In this document: in pieces, positions 34,460 through 48,719 of the stretch
Numbering within the stretch: the stretch's first letter is position 1
How the letters are laid out: each line of letters opens with the position of its first letter
Assembly (NCBI GenBank): GCA_963513935.1
Contig: OY740768.1
Coordinates: 59,326,004-59,390,003 of the forward strand
DNA: 64,000 nucleotides
Origin: Aphrophora alni
Lineage: Eukaryota; Arthropoda; Insecta; Hemiptera; Aphrophoridae
Reading direction: 5' to 3'
Made by a program: the position numbers and the translations under genes
The notes under the pieces: generated by a model
Databases searched by the model: none
The model's input: only the letters and a program-made list of their open reading frames with translations
Told to the model about the DNA's origin: nothing

Positions 34460-35994
34460 GTAACATATCAATTATATTTTTAATACTCATTAAACAACAA
34501 CGTTTACCTGGATAAAATCTTTAGTTTAATTTAGCATAAATAAAAAAAAACAAACAATGAAACATGTACATAAAATTATTCAATTCTTACTTAACTAGAT
34601 CATTCATTCCTCAATCATTCCTTATTTTAATATTGATTTATAACAGTTTAGTTCTTTAACTTTTAATTTACAATTTCAAGAATATTCAAGGCCTTTTTTT
34701 CTTTCCTTGAATAATAATACAACCATTTTTATTTCAAACTTGACTTAAATTAGAATGAGTTTATGAATTGATTCTACAATTAAAATACAAAATTACTTTA
34801 TTTTCTAACATTAATTATTACTTGATTATTCAAATTATTAGCTCCTTTTTAGGATTTTATTATATTTCTTTACCAATTTAATTTTTACTTTACATTTAAA
34901 TTATTATCCTTTCATATATTATACTAGCTCAGTTTTAAATTTATTTAACAAACACAATCTCTTATCTCGGGTCAATAGGTTCTTTTAATGGCTCAACTGA
35001 ATGTGAAATAAATTTTATGATGAATTTAATAATTAACAAAATGTTTGGTACTTATCAATGCTGGTCCTTTTGATCGGTCGATTTGCACTTTTTCACTACA
35101 CATAAAACTATAATTGACTCTTTTATTTTTAAAAGACACCACACTGCTCAAAACACTTTATTCCTTGATTAACGCTTTCTCTCGCTCTCTGGGTTGATCC
35201 AATTTCCAGCTCCTCTCTGAGATGACGGTAATCCCTTGGCTCTGGTCAATCGAACTCCTTTTCTCTATCTGATTTTTAAAAAACTCCACAAGACTTCTAA
35301 TCTGCAATTCTTACTGTTACTTATTTCTTCCTTTCTTTTACTCTACTTTAAATTAAACTTATTAAACTTTTCTAATTAACTCGGAGACTTCTTGTCTCTT
35401 TCTTTACTGTTGATCAAACTTTATGGACCACAGAGCAGACGCTCTGCGTCCATAACCTTCCTTCAAAGACCTCCCTTCTAAGACTCCTTACTTTTTCGAA
35501 ACCCTGCTCCCTGTACAACTCTCTCCCTTCTCTCGAACACGAGGTTCGCGCCCTGTTCGCTGATTCGTTGATTTTCCCTAACTTTCTCAACATGTGTCCT
35601 TTTTCGCTTCTTAGTGGTTGTTTTTAAATCTGTCCGTTGTTTTTTTAAGCGTGAGATCGTCTTCGATTAGTCGACCTTCTTTCTCCTTTCCGTTTTTGTG
35701 TTTTTTGAAGCACCGTTAGACTTTCTACTAGTGTACCGTTAGGACGCTGGCTTTCTCTTCGATTTTTTTTTATATAAAAAACTCTGCGCTCCCCGAAAAT
35801 TACGTTACTGTTGTTCCTTTAATGTAGCCCATGTGTTTTCTTCAAGGTTGTAGAAATCCTGGTTCTATTGTAATTAACACGTACACTTTTAACTGCAAGC
35901 GACAGCTGTCGTCTCCCTTCATTTAATATTGTTCCATTTTTTTCATATATTATTTTTTTTAAAGTTATTTTAATTATTTTATTATTAGATGTCA
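34446..35994 (-). mobile_element. Probable LTR of a Gypsy-like element, minus strand
   Basis: The block is GC-richer than its surroundings and has short inverted ends: TAACATCTAA at 34446-34455 and TTAGATGTCA at 35985-35994 (9 of 10 complementary). On the minus strand it would begin TGACATCTAA, end TTAGATGTTA, and be followed by the primer-site-like words above. A TATATAAA box on the minus strand (35769-35776) and an AATAAA signal (35158-35163) fit U3-R-U5 order. Only one copy is in the window, and no gag or pol follows at lower coordinates. The alternative is an unrelated GC-richer regulatory region. Confidence 0.45.
35769..35776 (-). promoter_or_regulatory. Candidate TATA box of the minus-strand LTR
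   Basis: TATATAAA on the minus strand is followed by GC-richer sequence, unlike the uniformly AT-rich surroundings, which makes it more credible than most AT strings here. Confidence 0.3.
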
Positions 35995-36699
35995 TGATAT
36001 CAATTCTTTATCTAGGTGAGATTATGAGATCGTTACAATATCTATTCAGTACTCTTATATGGTACTTCAAGCCGTCCGTGTTAACTGTACTTGTAAAAAC
36101 ATTTTAAACACTCACTTCCCGACTTCTCGCTTCAAATTTTCTGACAATAAGAAACAATTATTCAAAATATTATTATTTAATTTTTGTTTTATGTTATCTA
36201 AAGTTTATGAATCCACCGTTTACTCTTAAACATTTTAATTTCAATTTAAACGGCAATCAAGGAATGTTCATTATTTAGACGTTAAACACGTTCAGACTTG
36301 TCACTCAAATTTGTACATGGTGTATGATTAACCATGGTTATATACAAACTCCTTTTGAACTTCATTCTATATATCAAATTTCCCTAAAATTGCGTCTTCA
36401 GGGATAAATACAAGATATTTTATTATGAAAAACTAAATAACACTTTACAACATTTTCACATTAGTTTTGAGCTATAATTTAAAAAATAAATGATAAATAT
36501 AAACATAACTGTTAAATAAAATCATATGGGAAGTTAAGTTATAATGTTTCATGAAAGTGTTTTGATGAAAATAGTTGTAAAATTATTTTCTTATAACGAT
36601 TCAGTTTTTGTATACATCCTTCTCAAGGATGTGCACATTAAGAGGTAAAAATGAGGTTAGGAAGGATACGAATAAAGTAAAAACAACATTAACTTTAGT

Positions 36700-36925
36700 A
36701 CGTCTTTGTGTTCACAACTTTGTACGTTACAATAGGGCTTTGTTGTTACATACCGAAGTATTTTATCCTAACTAATTTAGTTCCATTTTCATAAAACTTG
36801 CAGAAGAAATTCTATTCTCTTGTACAATTTACTATAGACAAAACAACTGAAAATATCTTTCTTTACGTTTATATACTCGGTTTTAAGCAGTTATATCATT
36901 ATTCAATTCTATGTTATAATTAACA
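36700..36925 (+). repeat. Ancient duplicated segment, right copy (pairs with 23670-23890)
   Basis: Partner of 23670-23890 with three ordered anchors at conserved spacing. The clearest is ggctttgttgttaca at 36736. Nothing coding is conserved between the two. Confidence 0.5.
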
Positions 36926-39900
36926 TACCCTACATCTAGTATATTATGCTAGGCTTAATCGATATAAACGTTCATTAATCGAAAACAATAGCTACAATAC
37001 ATATGTAATTTTGTTATGAAAAATAAGGATGTAATCGTTTTGTAAAATATGAGACACGTTGTTAAACATCAAATCCGGCTGTAACAAAGTAAGAGGTAAG
37101 ACGTGATTACATATAGTTTTTAGACAAAACTAAAAAGATTTAATGGGTAACAAATAAATACAAACGTTCTGAACTATATATTTTTTTTATTTTAATATGT
37201 AGCAATCTTCATATAAGTGGTTTTAGTTTAAATTTTTATACATAAATCACTCATTTATCTGTGAATCCAAATTATATTTTTCGACTTTTATTCATATAAA
37301 ACAAGTTTAAATATAGTTTAAACAATTAATAATATAATGTTTTTATGTATCAAATAATTTTTTTATATAATTACGATTCCAACCAAGGTGACTTAGAATT
37401 TATCCAAACTAATTTAATTATAAATAATAATACTAATCTTTATTTCATAAATAAAATAATGATTTATTGTAGAAATAAAATAGTAAGAAGTGATCTGCAT
37501 ATAGCAAAGCTGTAACTTGAACTCTTTTCCAATAATTTATAACAATGGCTGCTATATATCTTCAGACTCTAAAGGAAAACCCGATTTAATTTGTTGCTTC
37601 TTTAACCTTACTATCATTAATGAACATGAATGGAAACTGATATGACTTTATAGTTTTAAAAGTTGATTTAAACTCACGAAACCTCGTGTATTAATTTTCT
37701 ATAAACAAATGATCGAAAATGTCCGCTTAAAGAAATTTAATAATTTAATATTATCAAATAACTTTCAAACCAAATTATTTAATTATTTTTATTAAATATT
37801 TCAACTATTTCCACAATTTGAAAAGTTGGGAATTTTGGCGACATTACTTTTAAAAACACTTTTATCATACAAAAGGTAAAAGCATACAATAGATGTAAAA
37901 CACATAATGTAAAAGGAATTAATTTACTAGAATGTTGCACTGAATATTCCACCCTGTCTGAACACTCCTGAATATTTTGATAGAAAATGAGATTTGCATA
38001 ACGTAACCAAGCAATGCTTCTACTAGAATAAATTGAATCAATATTGCACTAATCTATACACTATATTAAAATTTCGTGACTTTTACTTTAAAACCTGAAT
38101 TTCTTGAATAAATTTGTTGTTCTTTGCCTTAATCGTTTAAACATATTACAATTTACTTTGATTGATTTACTTACTGTTTTATTAATTAAAAATGAATTTT
38201 CGATCATATGATTCATGACTAACTCAAATGTCTTGGCGGTAGGGACGTTTAATAGTTTGCTGTTATTTTCAACTAACAAATACACAGAGGATTTTATTCC
38301 ATTACATCTTGAGAAATTAAAGAATAATTTAAAGCTATGTATAGGGTTTCTGACATGCACAGAAGTATTTTCCAAAATGCAATTTAACAGGGAAAGTGAG
38401 CAGTTTACCTTTAGTAAAGTAAATATTTAATATCACTACACATGTATGTTTTGAAAACAGAATTATAAAACTTGTCAAATTAACAGTCACAGATAATTAT
38501 TGGTAAAATAACTTGTTATAATACTCCAACTCTCAAATATATTTTAATGGTTATTATTAAAAAATACTATCAAATTAACCCAATATCAAAACAAATTACC
38601 TTGAAAAATGAAATGATTTTATATTAAATATTAACTACTGTACTCGTCATAACGAATTTTTTTGGACAAATGGATACTCAAAACCGATATATTGGCAAAA
38701 AACTCGACATCGATTCTTTACCAAACATGTGACTTATTCCACTTATACTTGCTCTATAAAACACCAAATGATATCAAATTGTTATACTAGAGAGACTAAA
38801 ACCAATTCTCAGTACTTGGAAAAATAAATGTTAAACATACGCTCAAACTTGTAATATGACATAACACTTACTTGTTCTTTCATTGCTATGATAAAGATAC
38901 AATATGAACGACATTGTGTTTTGTTTTTATATAGGAAAATAAAAGTAAAAATCTGGATATATTATAACGAAAAATGATGACGTGTTAATTATACAGGAAG
39001 CAGTCACCCTTTGTGGTAGCCACGTTTAGTATAACTATGTAAAAAGTTAAGAAATATTGATTAACGTGACAATCTTGGTAAAGCCGCTCTTAAATCAATC
39101 AAAGCCGGTGGAAGAAATTTATAATCACGTTGGATGCTTTAATAACTTTGTAGGTTAACCGTTATGCCATATGACTTACACCATAAACAAAAAAATACAT
39201 CTAAAATATTTCAGTACACAAAAAGAGCATTATGTTTGTTTATTGGTTTAAATATTTTGTTTTTACTTATTACAATATTCCTTCTATGATTAAAGGAATA
39301 AAATTCGTAACTATTAATTCTCACTCAACAATCTCATTACTTTACATTATTTACAATTTTATGTAATCAAAAGTCATAATTAAATATCATATTCTCACGT
39401 GTGATTGTGCTTAAAAATATGAACAAAATGCTCGTTTTCTAAGGCTGACAGAGCTGGCGTAACTATAGTATTGAAATAAACAAACTCCACAACCTGACTC
39501 ATTATTTTAAAGGATATTCTATCCAAAAATAATAGTATAGATTCAAAATACATTATTTAGTTTTTTTTTTTTTAAATTGACAGTCATGTAAAGAAATGCT
39601 TTATATATATAAATTTGTTTTATTATTTATTTGTAACAATTTAGCTAGAGTTTTGTTCTCGACAAAATACAACGCAGCTATTAAGAAAGTCACCAAGATT
39701 GCTTACGAAAGTCGCACTTTATAAAATATAAAATAATAGACATGTGCTTATCAAATAACATTTAAATTTATTTGATATATTTAATTTAATATTCGAAATT
39801 ATAAAGTATTTTGTATTAATTAGTATTTTGCTAAGATTAATACTACTGTATACTGAACATAAATTACTTCCTAATTTTTACCGTTTATTCAAAAATTTAT

Positions 39901-40256
39901 TTTTGAGTAGTCACTAATTATTGTAAATAACTATTGACCTTGATATATGAGATGATATTACATCGAATAAAACTCCAACACAAGATCTCACAAAAATTAG
40001 ATTTACTTAATCAAACGCGTTTCATCAACAAAGTCGCCATCCTAGGTGATACATAACATTTATAGTTTATTTATTGTAGATAACCTAATTTTTGTGCGAT
40101 CATATGTTCGAGTTTTATTCGATCATGGCTGAGCGATAATACGTAACAACGGGAAGAATGTTGTACTACCGTCTCCTACTAAAAATGTAATCACAAGATA
40201 AATTATTGCATTTATTTTTTCGAAGTTTTGATACTTCGATCAAATACATTAAAAAC

Positions 40257-40294
40257 TAGGTAGGTACTTATATATTATTAGGTAGGTACTTATA
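40257..40294. repeat. 22-bp tandem duplication
   Basis: TAGGTAGGTACTTATA at 40257 is repeated at 40279 with a short AT spacer between. Confidence 0.9.
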
Positions 40295-41932
40295 AAGATG
40301 TCTCATGTAACATGTCCGAAAAACCAAAGTTTTGTGCATAATTATGAAAATAAGATTAAAATCAGACTAAATTTTTATAATGTTTAAATATTGGAGTACT
40401 TAAATATATTAAAACTGAAGAAAAAAAAGAAGTTTTACACCTTTCTTATTACGTTCGCCTCATATTTAAGCTATAAAGGAACATATAATTATATACATCC
40501 AGAAATTTGAATGTGTATTCTTTATAACAAACCCGTTTTTCATGTATGTTACGTTAAATAAATGACATTTTTCTTAATTATTATGTAAACACTTTAAAGA
40601 GGGCATTCATTGGTCTAAGTTTTATTATCGTGTTTCTTAATACTTCTGCATATATATACAACACGTGAACATGTTACTTTGGGGTAGCACTAGTTATTAT
40701 GAATGTTATTGACACTTCATTCCCGTTCAATTAATAATTTGGTTTATGAATATTGACCAATGTCATCAGTGTCAAATACAGTATGAGGTTAAATCGTGTG
40801 ATATTGATTGTCAATAAAAAAAGGTATTTAGATGCGAAAATAAGATGTTAAGTATTAAAATATTCATTAGGACGATATTGATACTTTGCAGTGTATGTTT
40901 GTCTTATTGGCAATAGTTGTAGCATTGGTGCATTATATATAGCCTATTTGATTAGACAATGGTTACAAAATATGCACTGTAGTAAACATTAGGTAAGGAG
41001 AAGTTACTGCAGAGTATACGCACATACTCTGTACTAATGTAATTATTAAGTAATGCAGTTAGGTCCATACTTGTTAATACATACATCAAAACACTGAATC
41101 CATTAAAACTTTAGTAAAATTTATGTCAATAGGTTGTAATATATTCTTAATAGACTCTAACAGCTAACTGATTTAAAAGTACAATAGTTATGAGTTAAAA
41201 AATAGGTACAACATTAGCTCATGAGTTAAAAATTATAGCTTATAATAACCTGCTGTTTTAATACGTGTAGATTAGTAGTAACAAATTGTAATTAAAAGGA
41301 GTAAAGAGCTATAGAGAACTACATTATACTAGTACGTGATTTATGTTACGTTTAAATGTTGAATGTAAAAACAATATCCATGTTGTACTTGTACTTATCT
41401 ATCATTCAGGTAGAAATTTTAGTACGAATGCGACTTACTTAATCCTAATGTTATTCAGAAGAGAGGTTTGAATGATTAATTCCCTAAACGCCACATTAAA
41501 TGATAATTATAAATTTGGCTGTCTATAAATTGTCAAATTATAATAGCATTTTCGAAACATCTTTTTACATAGGATTACGAGGTTATTAAATAAATTGAAC
41601 TCATCAGAAACACGTGAAGAAAGGTCAAACTCAAATATAATGACTGGATCCGTTTTTCTTCTATGGAACATCATCGCGATCTTTTTTATCACTATGAAAA
41701 TATATTTAAAGCGTTATCTTTAAAATCTGACTTCTCGTTTCAGTAACGTTATTCAGTAACCTTGCGCTTAATAGTACAGATGTTTAAAGACAAATAATAA
41801 TAAGAAACATATAGGCGATATAAAATATTCAAACTACAATTTAAACCAACAATCTCAAAGTTGGGGTTTCCTTTCAACATAATAAGCCCTATTTATTTTG
41901 AATAAATATAAGCAAAATGCCTGGAATAATTT

Positions 41933-41934
<2 letters not shown>

Positions 41935-41987
<53 letters not shown>
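41935..41987. repeat. (AT)n microsatellite
   Basis: About 53 nt of uninterrupted AT. It is followed by a short GTGTG tail as in the compound repeat at 16.4 kb. Confidence 0.97.
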
Positions 41988-41993
<6 letters not shown>

Positions 41994-44900
41994 GTGTGTG
42001 TTATTGTTGTTTTTTTGCGTATGTAAGAATGCAAGACTCGTAAACGATCAAATGTGTTTGATACTGATATTTAATATTCTGTATTTTCATGAACGATTAG
42101 ACGAACCTCCGTTCAGGTACAACTTTTCAATAAAGATTTTAAGATATAATTCACATTATTTTAGTAGTTATAATTTTATGGTAAAATGTCTGGTAAATAC
42201 ATGTCCCGATAAATATATATTATGTAATATATTTGTAAGATATTTGACGAAGCACCATATTTATGAATACTACGTCTACGGAGTATTTGTGCTGAGAACT
42301 TGTAGATAAAAGACAATTTACAAACGTGATATAAAATTATGTGAGTTATAAATACTTATAAAAATATAATATACCATACAAAAAGTCTGAGAAGAAGCAG
42401 TTTACTGTTCGTACGAGTATATAAAATAAGAGAAGAAAAACAATGTTTTCATAAACAATTAAAATTTTTAGTGAATCATTTTAATTGTATTAAGTAAGAA
42501 TGATATATAAAATAGTAAATAATTAACCAAAATAAAACTATGTACCCCGAAATTAATAACTATGTACGTTAATAAAGTTAGGTTCAACATAATTACTTAA
42601 ACATACAGTTTATGGTGTAAAATTAAATCAATACGCAAAAATCCATTTAAGCGATGTGTGAAATATGATAGCGCTTACGTCCTCATCAACACTAATGCTG
42701 CTTCTCTCATAAATGCAATGGTTAAATAGAATAACCTTACGTCAATTTGAATTTACTTTACGTTGTAGTCAATATTTGCAGTACTTTAAATGCATTAAAA
42801 AATTTGTACTGAACTTTTCATATACGATAACCACTGAGATAGACAGAGTAGGTTAAATATATATTACTAGCTGAATACATAGAGTTCCATTTTCTTTTTT
42901 AGTTTCACCCGATTTATTTTGCATTATAATAACTCATTTCATTCCCTTCTCTCTTTATTACATTTACACTTTGGTAATTCGCTTTATACTAAACATTATT
43001 TACTTCGTATAAAGTTGTTCATGTAGTAGCTGAGGATAATGACTTGATAATTGAAAGGTTATATTGTATTTGTGCTGCACAAATAAAGTGATTTTTTTGG
43101 AAAATTGTGTTTTTAATCTTTTGAATGTTGAAGTTTCCACAAGTGTAGCACATTACAGTTGATTAGGCCTATATATTATGAGTGGTTATATGTAGTGACC
43201 TATAAAACTATATAGCGTAAAATCACCTTTATTGATGGTGTGACTTATTCAATCCATTGCCAAGCTTTTCGCATTTTTTTAATGCTATAAACAAATTCTC
43301 CATTTCTTACTACACACCTTCACTAGAGATTCTTAATAGAGATTCTGTAGAGTTACGACTTGGGCTCAATTCGTGCTCCCGCCTATATAATAACTCATTA
43401 AAATTATATTTTTTCCAGAAAACGGTATTATTAAACACAATTATTTGTTTAATAAAATTGTCCGTTGTTTGATAATGAATTTTAATCTATTTTTATTAAA
43501 AGTAAGGTAATGTCCTTTTTAGTATGTAGGCTGAAATACCCATGGTAGAATTACTACGCAGATTTTATTTACTGCATATTAAACCAGTTAAGAGTGTTTT
43601 AAACAAAACTAATATAAATTACATGATCATATAATAAGAACTTAGATAAACATTGTTGAGCGTATTTTTAAAATTGTTTCTGTTGGCACACAAATTATTT
43701 AACAAACTTTTAATACACATTTAGTAAGCAAATCTGTCTATACAAGAGGAAACATACAGCTATGAAATAAGTGTATATAATCTTGTGTTATTTCACAGAC
43801 AAGGGATTGAGTATATATGTCACTTTTCCAGTTTCCTTTCAAATGCAGATATTATTTTGTATGTGTTAAAACGTAAAATTGTTTTAACATTTTAATAAAT
43901 ATAGTGTAAACCTAATTAAAAGATGTCTATAAACTCTGTTCTGGAGCTTAGAAAAAAATTTACGTATTTGCTAGTAGACGGATGTTCTGCTTTACAGTAT
44001 AAAAATAGACCATTTATGCTAGAGAGCTGCATAAAATTAGTCGTCACACATCAAAATTAAGTCTCACAAAAATTATAAATAATTTTTTTTTCAAAATATA
44101 CAAAAAAAATATTTTTGAAGTCATCTACAACTTATTTTAGTTAAAAAAACTAGTATGTATTCAATTTTCAATTATTACCTTTTCTGTACAAGGTTAATAT
44201 TTTACAATTTTACGGTTGATATTTTACAATTAGAGTCACCGTTTTATTTATTATACTCATTTTAGACTGTATAGAATCGTTGCACACCCTATTCAATTAA
44301 ACTAATAAATACATAAATCTATTATCTGCCATCTTCTTTGGGAATATATACGTAATTTATTTATGTTGTGAATCACAGCGGTCTGATAATCTAAACCACA
44401 ATCTTATATCAAGACAGGTAGAGAATTTATTCCAATTTTTCCATCACATTGAACTGTTATAAATTACATCCATACATATTTACCATGTATATAAACATGG
44501 ATTTCATTATTAAAATTTACATTATACATTAAATGGTATTGGTTAATTTATACCTTCCTCTAAAATCTATTACTGTTTTGAAGGAACAAAACATTCAGTC
44601 CAGGAATCAATAAATTAAGATTGGTCAGTTTATACATATTTTAGTAATATTCTACGTAACCACAAATTTGTTAAAATTTTAAAAAAAGAAAAGATCTCTA
44701 CGAAAATGTTGATACGACATTATTTTTAATGTTGTTTTAACTTTTGAATCTCTTTGGTTCAATTTTATAAATTGATGTTCGCCAGTGGCTTTATTACAAG
44801 TTTTCTCATAAAATAGTGGAGATTAAAATAATATTTTGAAATTGATACCAGGATCAAAGCCTATGGAATGGTTAAACTTTTGTAAAATCTACTTTAAATT

Positions 44901-47900
44901 CGTGGTGTAATAGTTGGATATAAATTTTATGATTGCCTAATTTTTGTAAAATATATAATACTGAAGTATAATGGTCTGAGGAATTCAAACATTGATTCAA
45001 GTGTTATCAGAGTACACATTTTGTCTGCGTCTGCACATATCCTACAAGAATCCTAAATAAACAAAATGTGAGTTTATAGCCAATTTAAAAAAAAAAACTG
45101 AATAGTTACAATACAACGGACTTTAGTTTAAATTTCTTAATTATCTCTGCACATTTATAAAATGGCCAACTAACAACAGTTTTCCCAAATTGGATTGTAA
45201 ACAATATAATATTATAGCAATGACCAATCACACCAACGATATAAGCTCGAATTATTTAACTAACAAAACTATAAGACACAAGAATTATTCAAAATTTCCC
45301 AATTACAGTAAATATAATATAAAATAATACACGAATTTCTTGTCAAATGATTTACGACCGGCATGTTTTACGACAACAACAGTGGTGCTTTATAACCAAA
45401 CTGATAAGATGAGCTACTTTAAGCTAATTTTTATAACTAGAGATAAGAAGAAACTTTTGTATTTTGTAATGCAGATAACACATTAAATACAGATTTTAAA
45501 AGCGCACACAAGTAGGTAGTGTGAGTAGTTTTACGGTCCACGTGTGAGAAATTATTTACAAAAAATTTACTTAAACGGACACCCATTTGTAAATTGTTCA
45601 AAACATTTTTATTAGTCAACATAGTAATCAAAGAAAAGTTAAAAAACATCAGGTCTCAATAAGAAAGTAAAATTATAACACTTTAACCTGAATCAAAAAG
45701 CTACAGCTAGTATATATGATCGAATCAAAATTTTAACCTTTTTTACAATTTATTCCTTGGATAATATTTAATGAGTTAAATATTTTAAAAATCAAACATA
45801 TATTTACATACATGTAATTTAAAGGGCCTTTAACACGTGTTCTGGTTGAGACACACGTAGTTTATTTGATAGTACGTGTCCCAACTTTGTAATGTTTGAA
45901 GAATCATATTTAGAAGTTTTTTTTTTCTTTACAAGACGGTATGGGATTTTTAAGTGTGGTGAATTCATCTGAGAGTCACGTCACTCCAAAATCGTCACGT
46001 CACAATTGAGTATGAATCTCTAACTTAGCTAAACGCGGAAATTTTTATCTTTATCTCTACATTTAAATACAACGTATTTCAATTCTTACATATTTCAATT
46101 AAATTTATCTTTTAATTCATTAAAACAGCAAGTTCATCAATTTTTCAAGTAGGACGTTAATTGGAATAAATCCGATTTAAATCTAATATAAAGTTATTTT
46201 CAATAATATTTTAAATATCGTATTCGTAGAAAATCTATAATTTAAAACTAAAAATGATTTTGTTTTATTGTAATATTTTTCTATTTTTATATATTACATA
46301 AAATAGTTACGTTTTTCCCGTTTTATAGTTAGAACATTACGAATTATGAGTATAACGTAAAACATGGAAAGACGATTTCAATTCAAAGTAGAAGATTGTA
46401 GGGAGATTTCCTTCAAGGTAACAATGACAATGTGTGGTTTATTAGGAACTTGTTATCAGCAGCAATGAACGAAGGATTTACTCTTATCAACTCTCAAAAC
46501 ACTATGTTTTCCAACATAGGAAACAATGTTAACTCAATCACAGTGATTTATTAGAGAAATATATTTTTGTTTGAATTACATTCTCTGAAAAAAACGAACA
46601 TAGAACTAAAATGAGTTTAAAATAATATTTCTCTTTGATGTAAATGTAATGAAGTTTTACGTAAATATTGTTCGCAAATGATGTAGGTAACATCAACTTT
46701 AAAAAATGTAACTTAGAGTAACTTGTTCTAAATCCATTTTTTAAACTAAATATATTTCAATGATTACATCAATTCAAAAGTTAGAATTATACATATAACA
46801 AACTATTTAAAACTTCCTTTAAATAAAATTTGTTATGTGGTTAAGAGTTATGAGGAGAGGGGTTTTATTATCACATACACTTTTACAGGGGTTTTAATTT
46901 AGTTTCACAGTTTACAGTATAGCGTTATTTAATTTCACCACGAAATTAAGTTCCAACAAATACACTATCTCCTTGAGACACCAAACAATGGCAAAATCAG
47001 CTGTTTCCTTATGCGCATGATAACGTCTTGATAACGGCACATTCTCTTACTCCTAGAGATTGTTAATAGAAAAAAAAAGTGAACTACACTTTTTCTTTTG
47101 TTCGAAACACCAGAATAAGTAAAATGTCTTCGGTGAAAGTGAAAAGAATTTAAAAAAAAAGAAGAATGATAATAATATAGAAACAGTGTAATATGTGATT
47201 TCGGCTAACAAATTTTCGAAATAATAAAAAGTGATAAAAATCGAGAGGTTCGTAATGCCGGCTAAGCTTCACAAGTTAAATTTCAAAGCTCCCTCTCCGA
47301 TCCAGATAATAAGAACATCAATTTATTTTATTAAGATATATTTAAGTAAAAGAAATATAAAATCTGAGTTAGCTATCATATATACATTTTTTTTTTTTTT
47401 GGTTAAACTGTATTTTTTTTCTAAGTATTCTCTTTCTTTCATTGATTGAAGTTTGTTAAATAGTCTATTTTGTTTCTGTTTAAAAATTAGTCTAACGTAA
47501 AATAATTTCATTTTTATTTTTTGTTTAACGCGACATAATGTTACCTTTAGCTTGCAAAAGTTAACATGAACCTTGAATTTCAATATCAAACCTGAAAAAG
47601 CTAAGTTGCTTGTCATACATTGCCTGTCTTGTATTTTTCTTAATACAGTTGTAATACTTGTTCGAGATAGCGCCTACAACTACTTTTCTTCTGTCTACAA
47701 AGCCTAACACTGTAAAAGTGCTGTGTGTGTGTTGTGTTTGTGTTTAATAATAATATTGTTTTTCAGAGAATGCTGTATTATTATTTTCTGCCTGTAAGTA
47801 GCTAACACAGATGATTTACCTTCACAAACATCACAAACATTTAAAACAAAGTAAGGTCAAAAATCTTTTTTATTATTCTTGAACATGTGTCGTCTTTATT

Positions 47901-48658
47901 AGGCCCAGTTCACCTTCTAAACTTATTTTTCTTTTGACTGGTACAGAAGCAAGTTAATTTGTATTAAAACATGACATTGTGTCAAGGTGTATAAATACAT
48001 TCCTACATGACATGGGATGATAAGTAATTTAATAATACAGATTGACTCGTGTATAAATTGTACTTTTTATATTCAACACATTTTTAGAGCGTGCATCATT
48101 TTGTTAATTAGAAACAAAAGCATCTATTGACAAGTAATATCCTACTAAATCGTTGTCAGTAAAAGCACATGATGTAGGCATAATCTATGATACTATATAT
48201 AACATAATATACACTTGTAGAAAACAAAATCTTAAACTGAAGATTTATTTATTTTTTGGGACTTTACAGTTTTAATTTAATGTTCCTACACAAGGATCAA
48301 ACAGAATTTCAATATCATAAGTATTTTATTAGTAGTTAATTGAAAAAATCGTCATGAATGGACAAAATATTGATAGTAAGTTTTTCTTGGATATATCTGT
48401 TTTAGCCCACCTTACTGAGTCGCAAAAAATTTTTTTCTTACTAAGTTAATTTTTGTCAGAATATACTTCAACAGTCTGTACAGTTTCACAGATTTTATTC
48501 AATATTAGTAACTATTGATTCATATTTATTAGAAATATCTAATATCAGTAACTCAAAACTTGGAAATAATTAACAAAAAGAAGAAAAAAATTAAACATTA
48601 TTATTACAAGGTTGACTAAGAACAAGTTATTACACAACGGAAGCAAGTGAAAGATCTG
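41988..48658. other. AT-rich non-coding stretch
   Basis: Contains the right member of the larger ancient duplication (42615-44418). No gene is recognised. The frames at 41992-42309, 43257-43472, 45649-45437 and 47231-47616 are AT-driven and carry no motif. Confidence 0.5.
42615..44418 (+). repeat. Ancient duplicated block, right copy (pairs with 6534-7800)
   Basis: Partner of 6534-7800, same strand, anchors in the same order. It is about 540 nt longer than its partner, mostly through sequence lying between the first anchor group and 43797. Confidence 0.6.
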
Positions 48659-48719
48659 TTAGGTTAGGTGAAGTTATGCGTGATAAGGTCAGATTAGGTT
48701 CGATTAGGTTAGGTTAGGT
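48659..48719 (+). repeat. Degenerate TTAGG array
   Basis: TTAGGTTAGG at 48659, then a diverged middle (aagttatgcgtgataaggtc), then ATTAGGTTCGATTAGGTTAG continuing GTTAGG to 48719. This is the opposite orientation to the 22.8 kb array. Confidence 0.8.

Larger units (their letters stand above)
35995..41934. other. AT-rich non-coding stretch
   Basis: Holds the right copy of an old duplicated segment (36700-36925) and a short tandem duplication (40257-40294). Frames on both strands overlap at 38088-38430 (95 and 71 codons). The minus-strand one has a GTAAGT motif near its end but no recognisable domain, so I leave it uncalled. Confidence 0.5.

Noticed and set aside
38088..38430. Overlapping frames on both strands, the minus one with a GTAAGT near its end
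   Set aside because: No recognisable domain, mutual overlap on opposite strands, and GTAAGT is common by chance.
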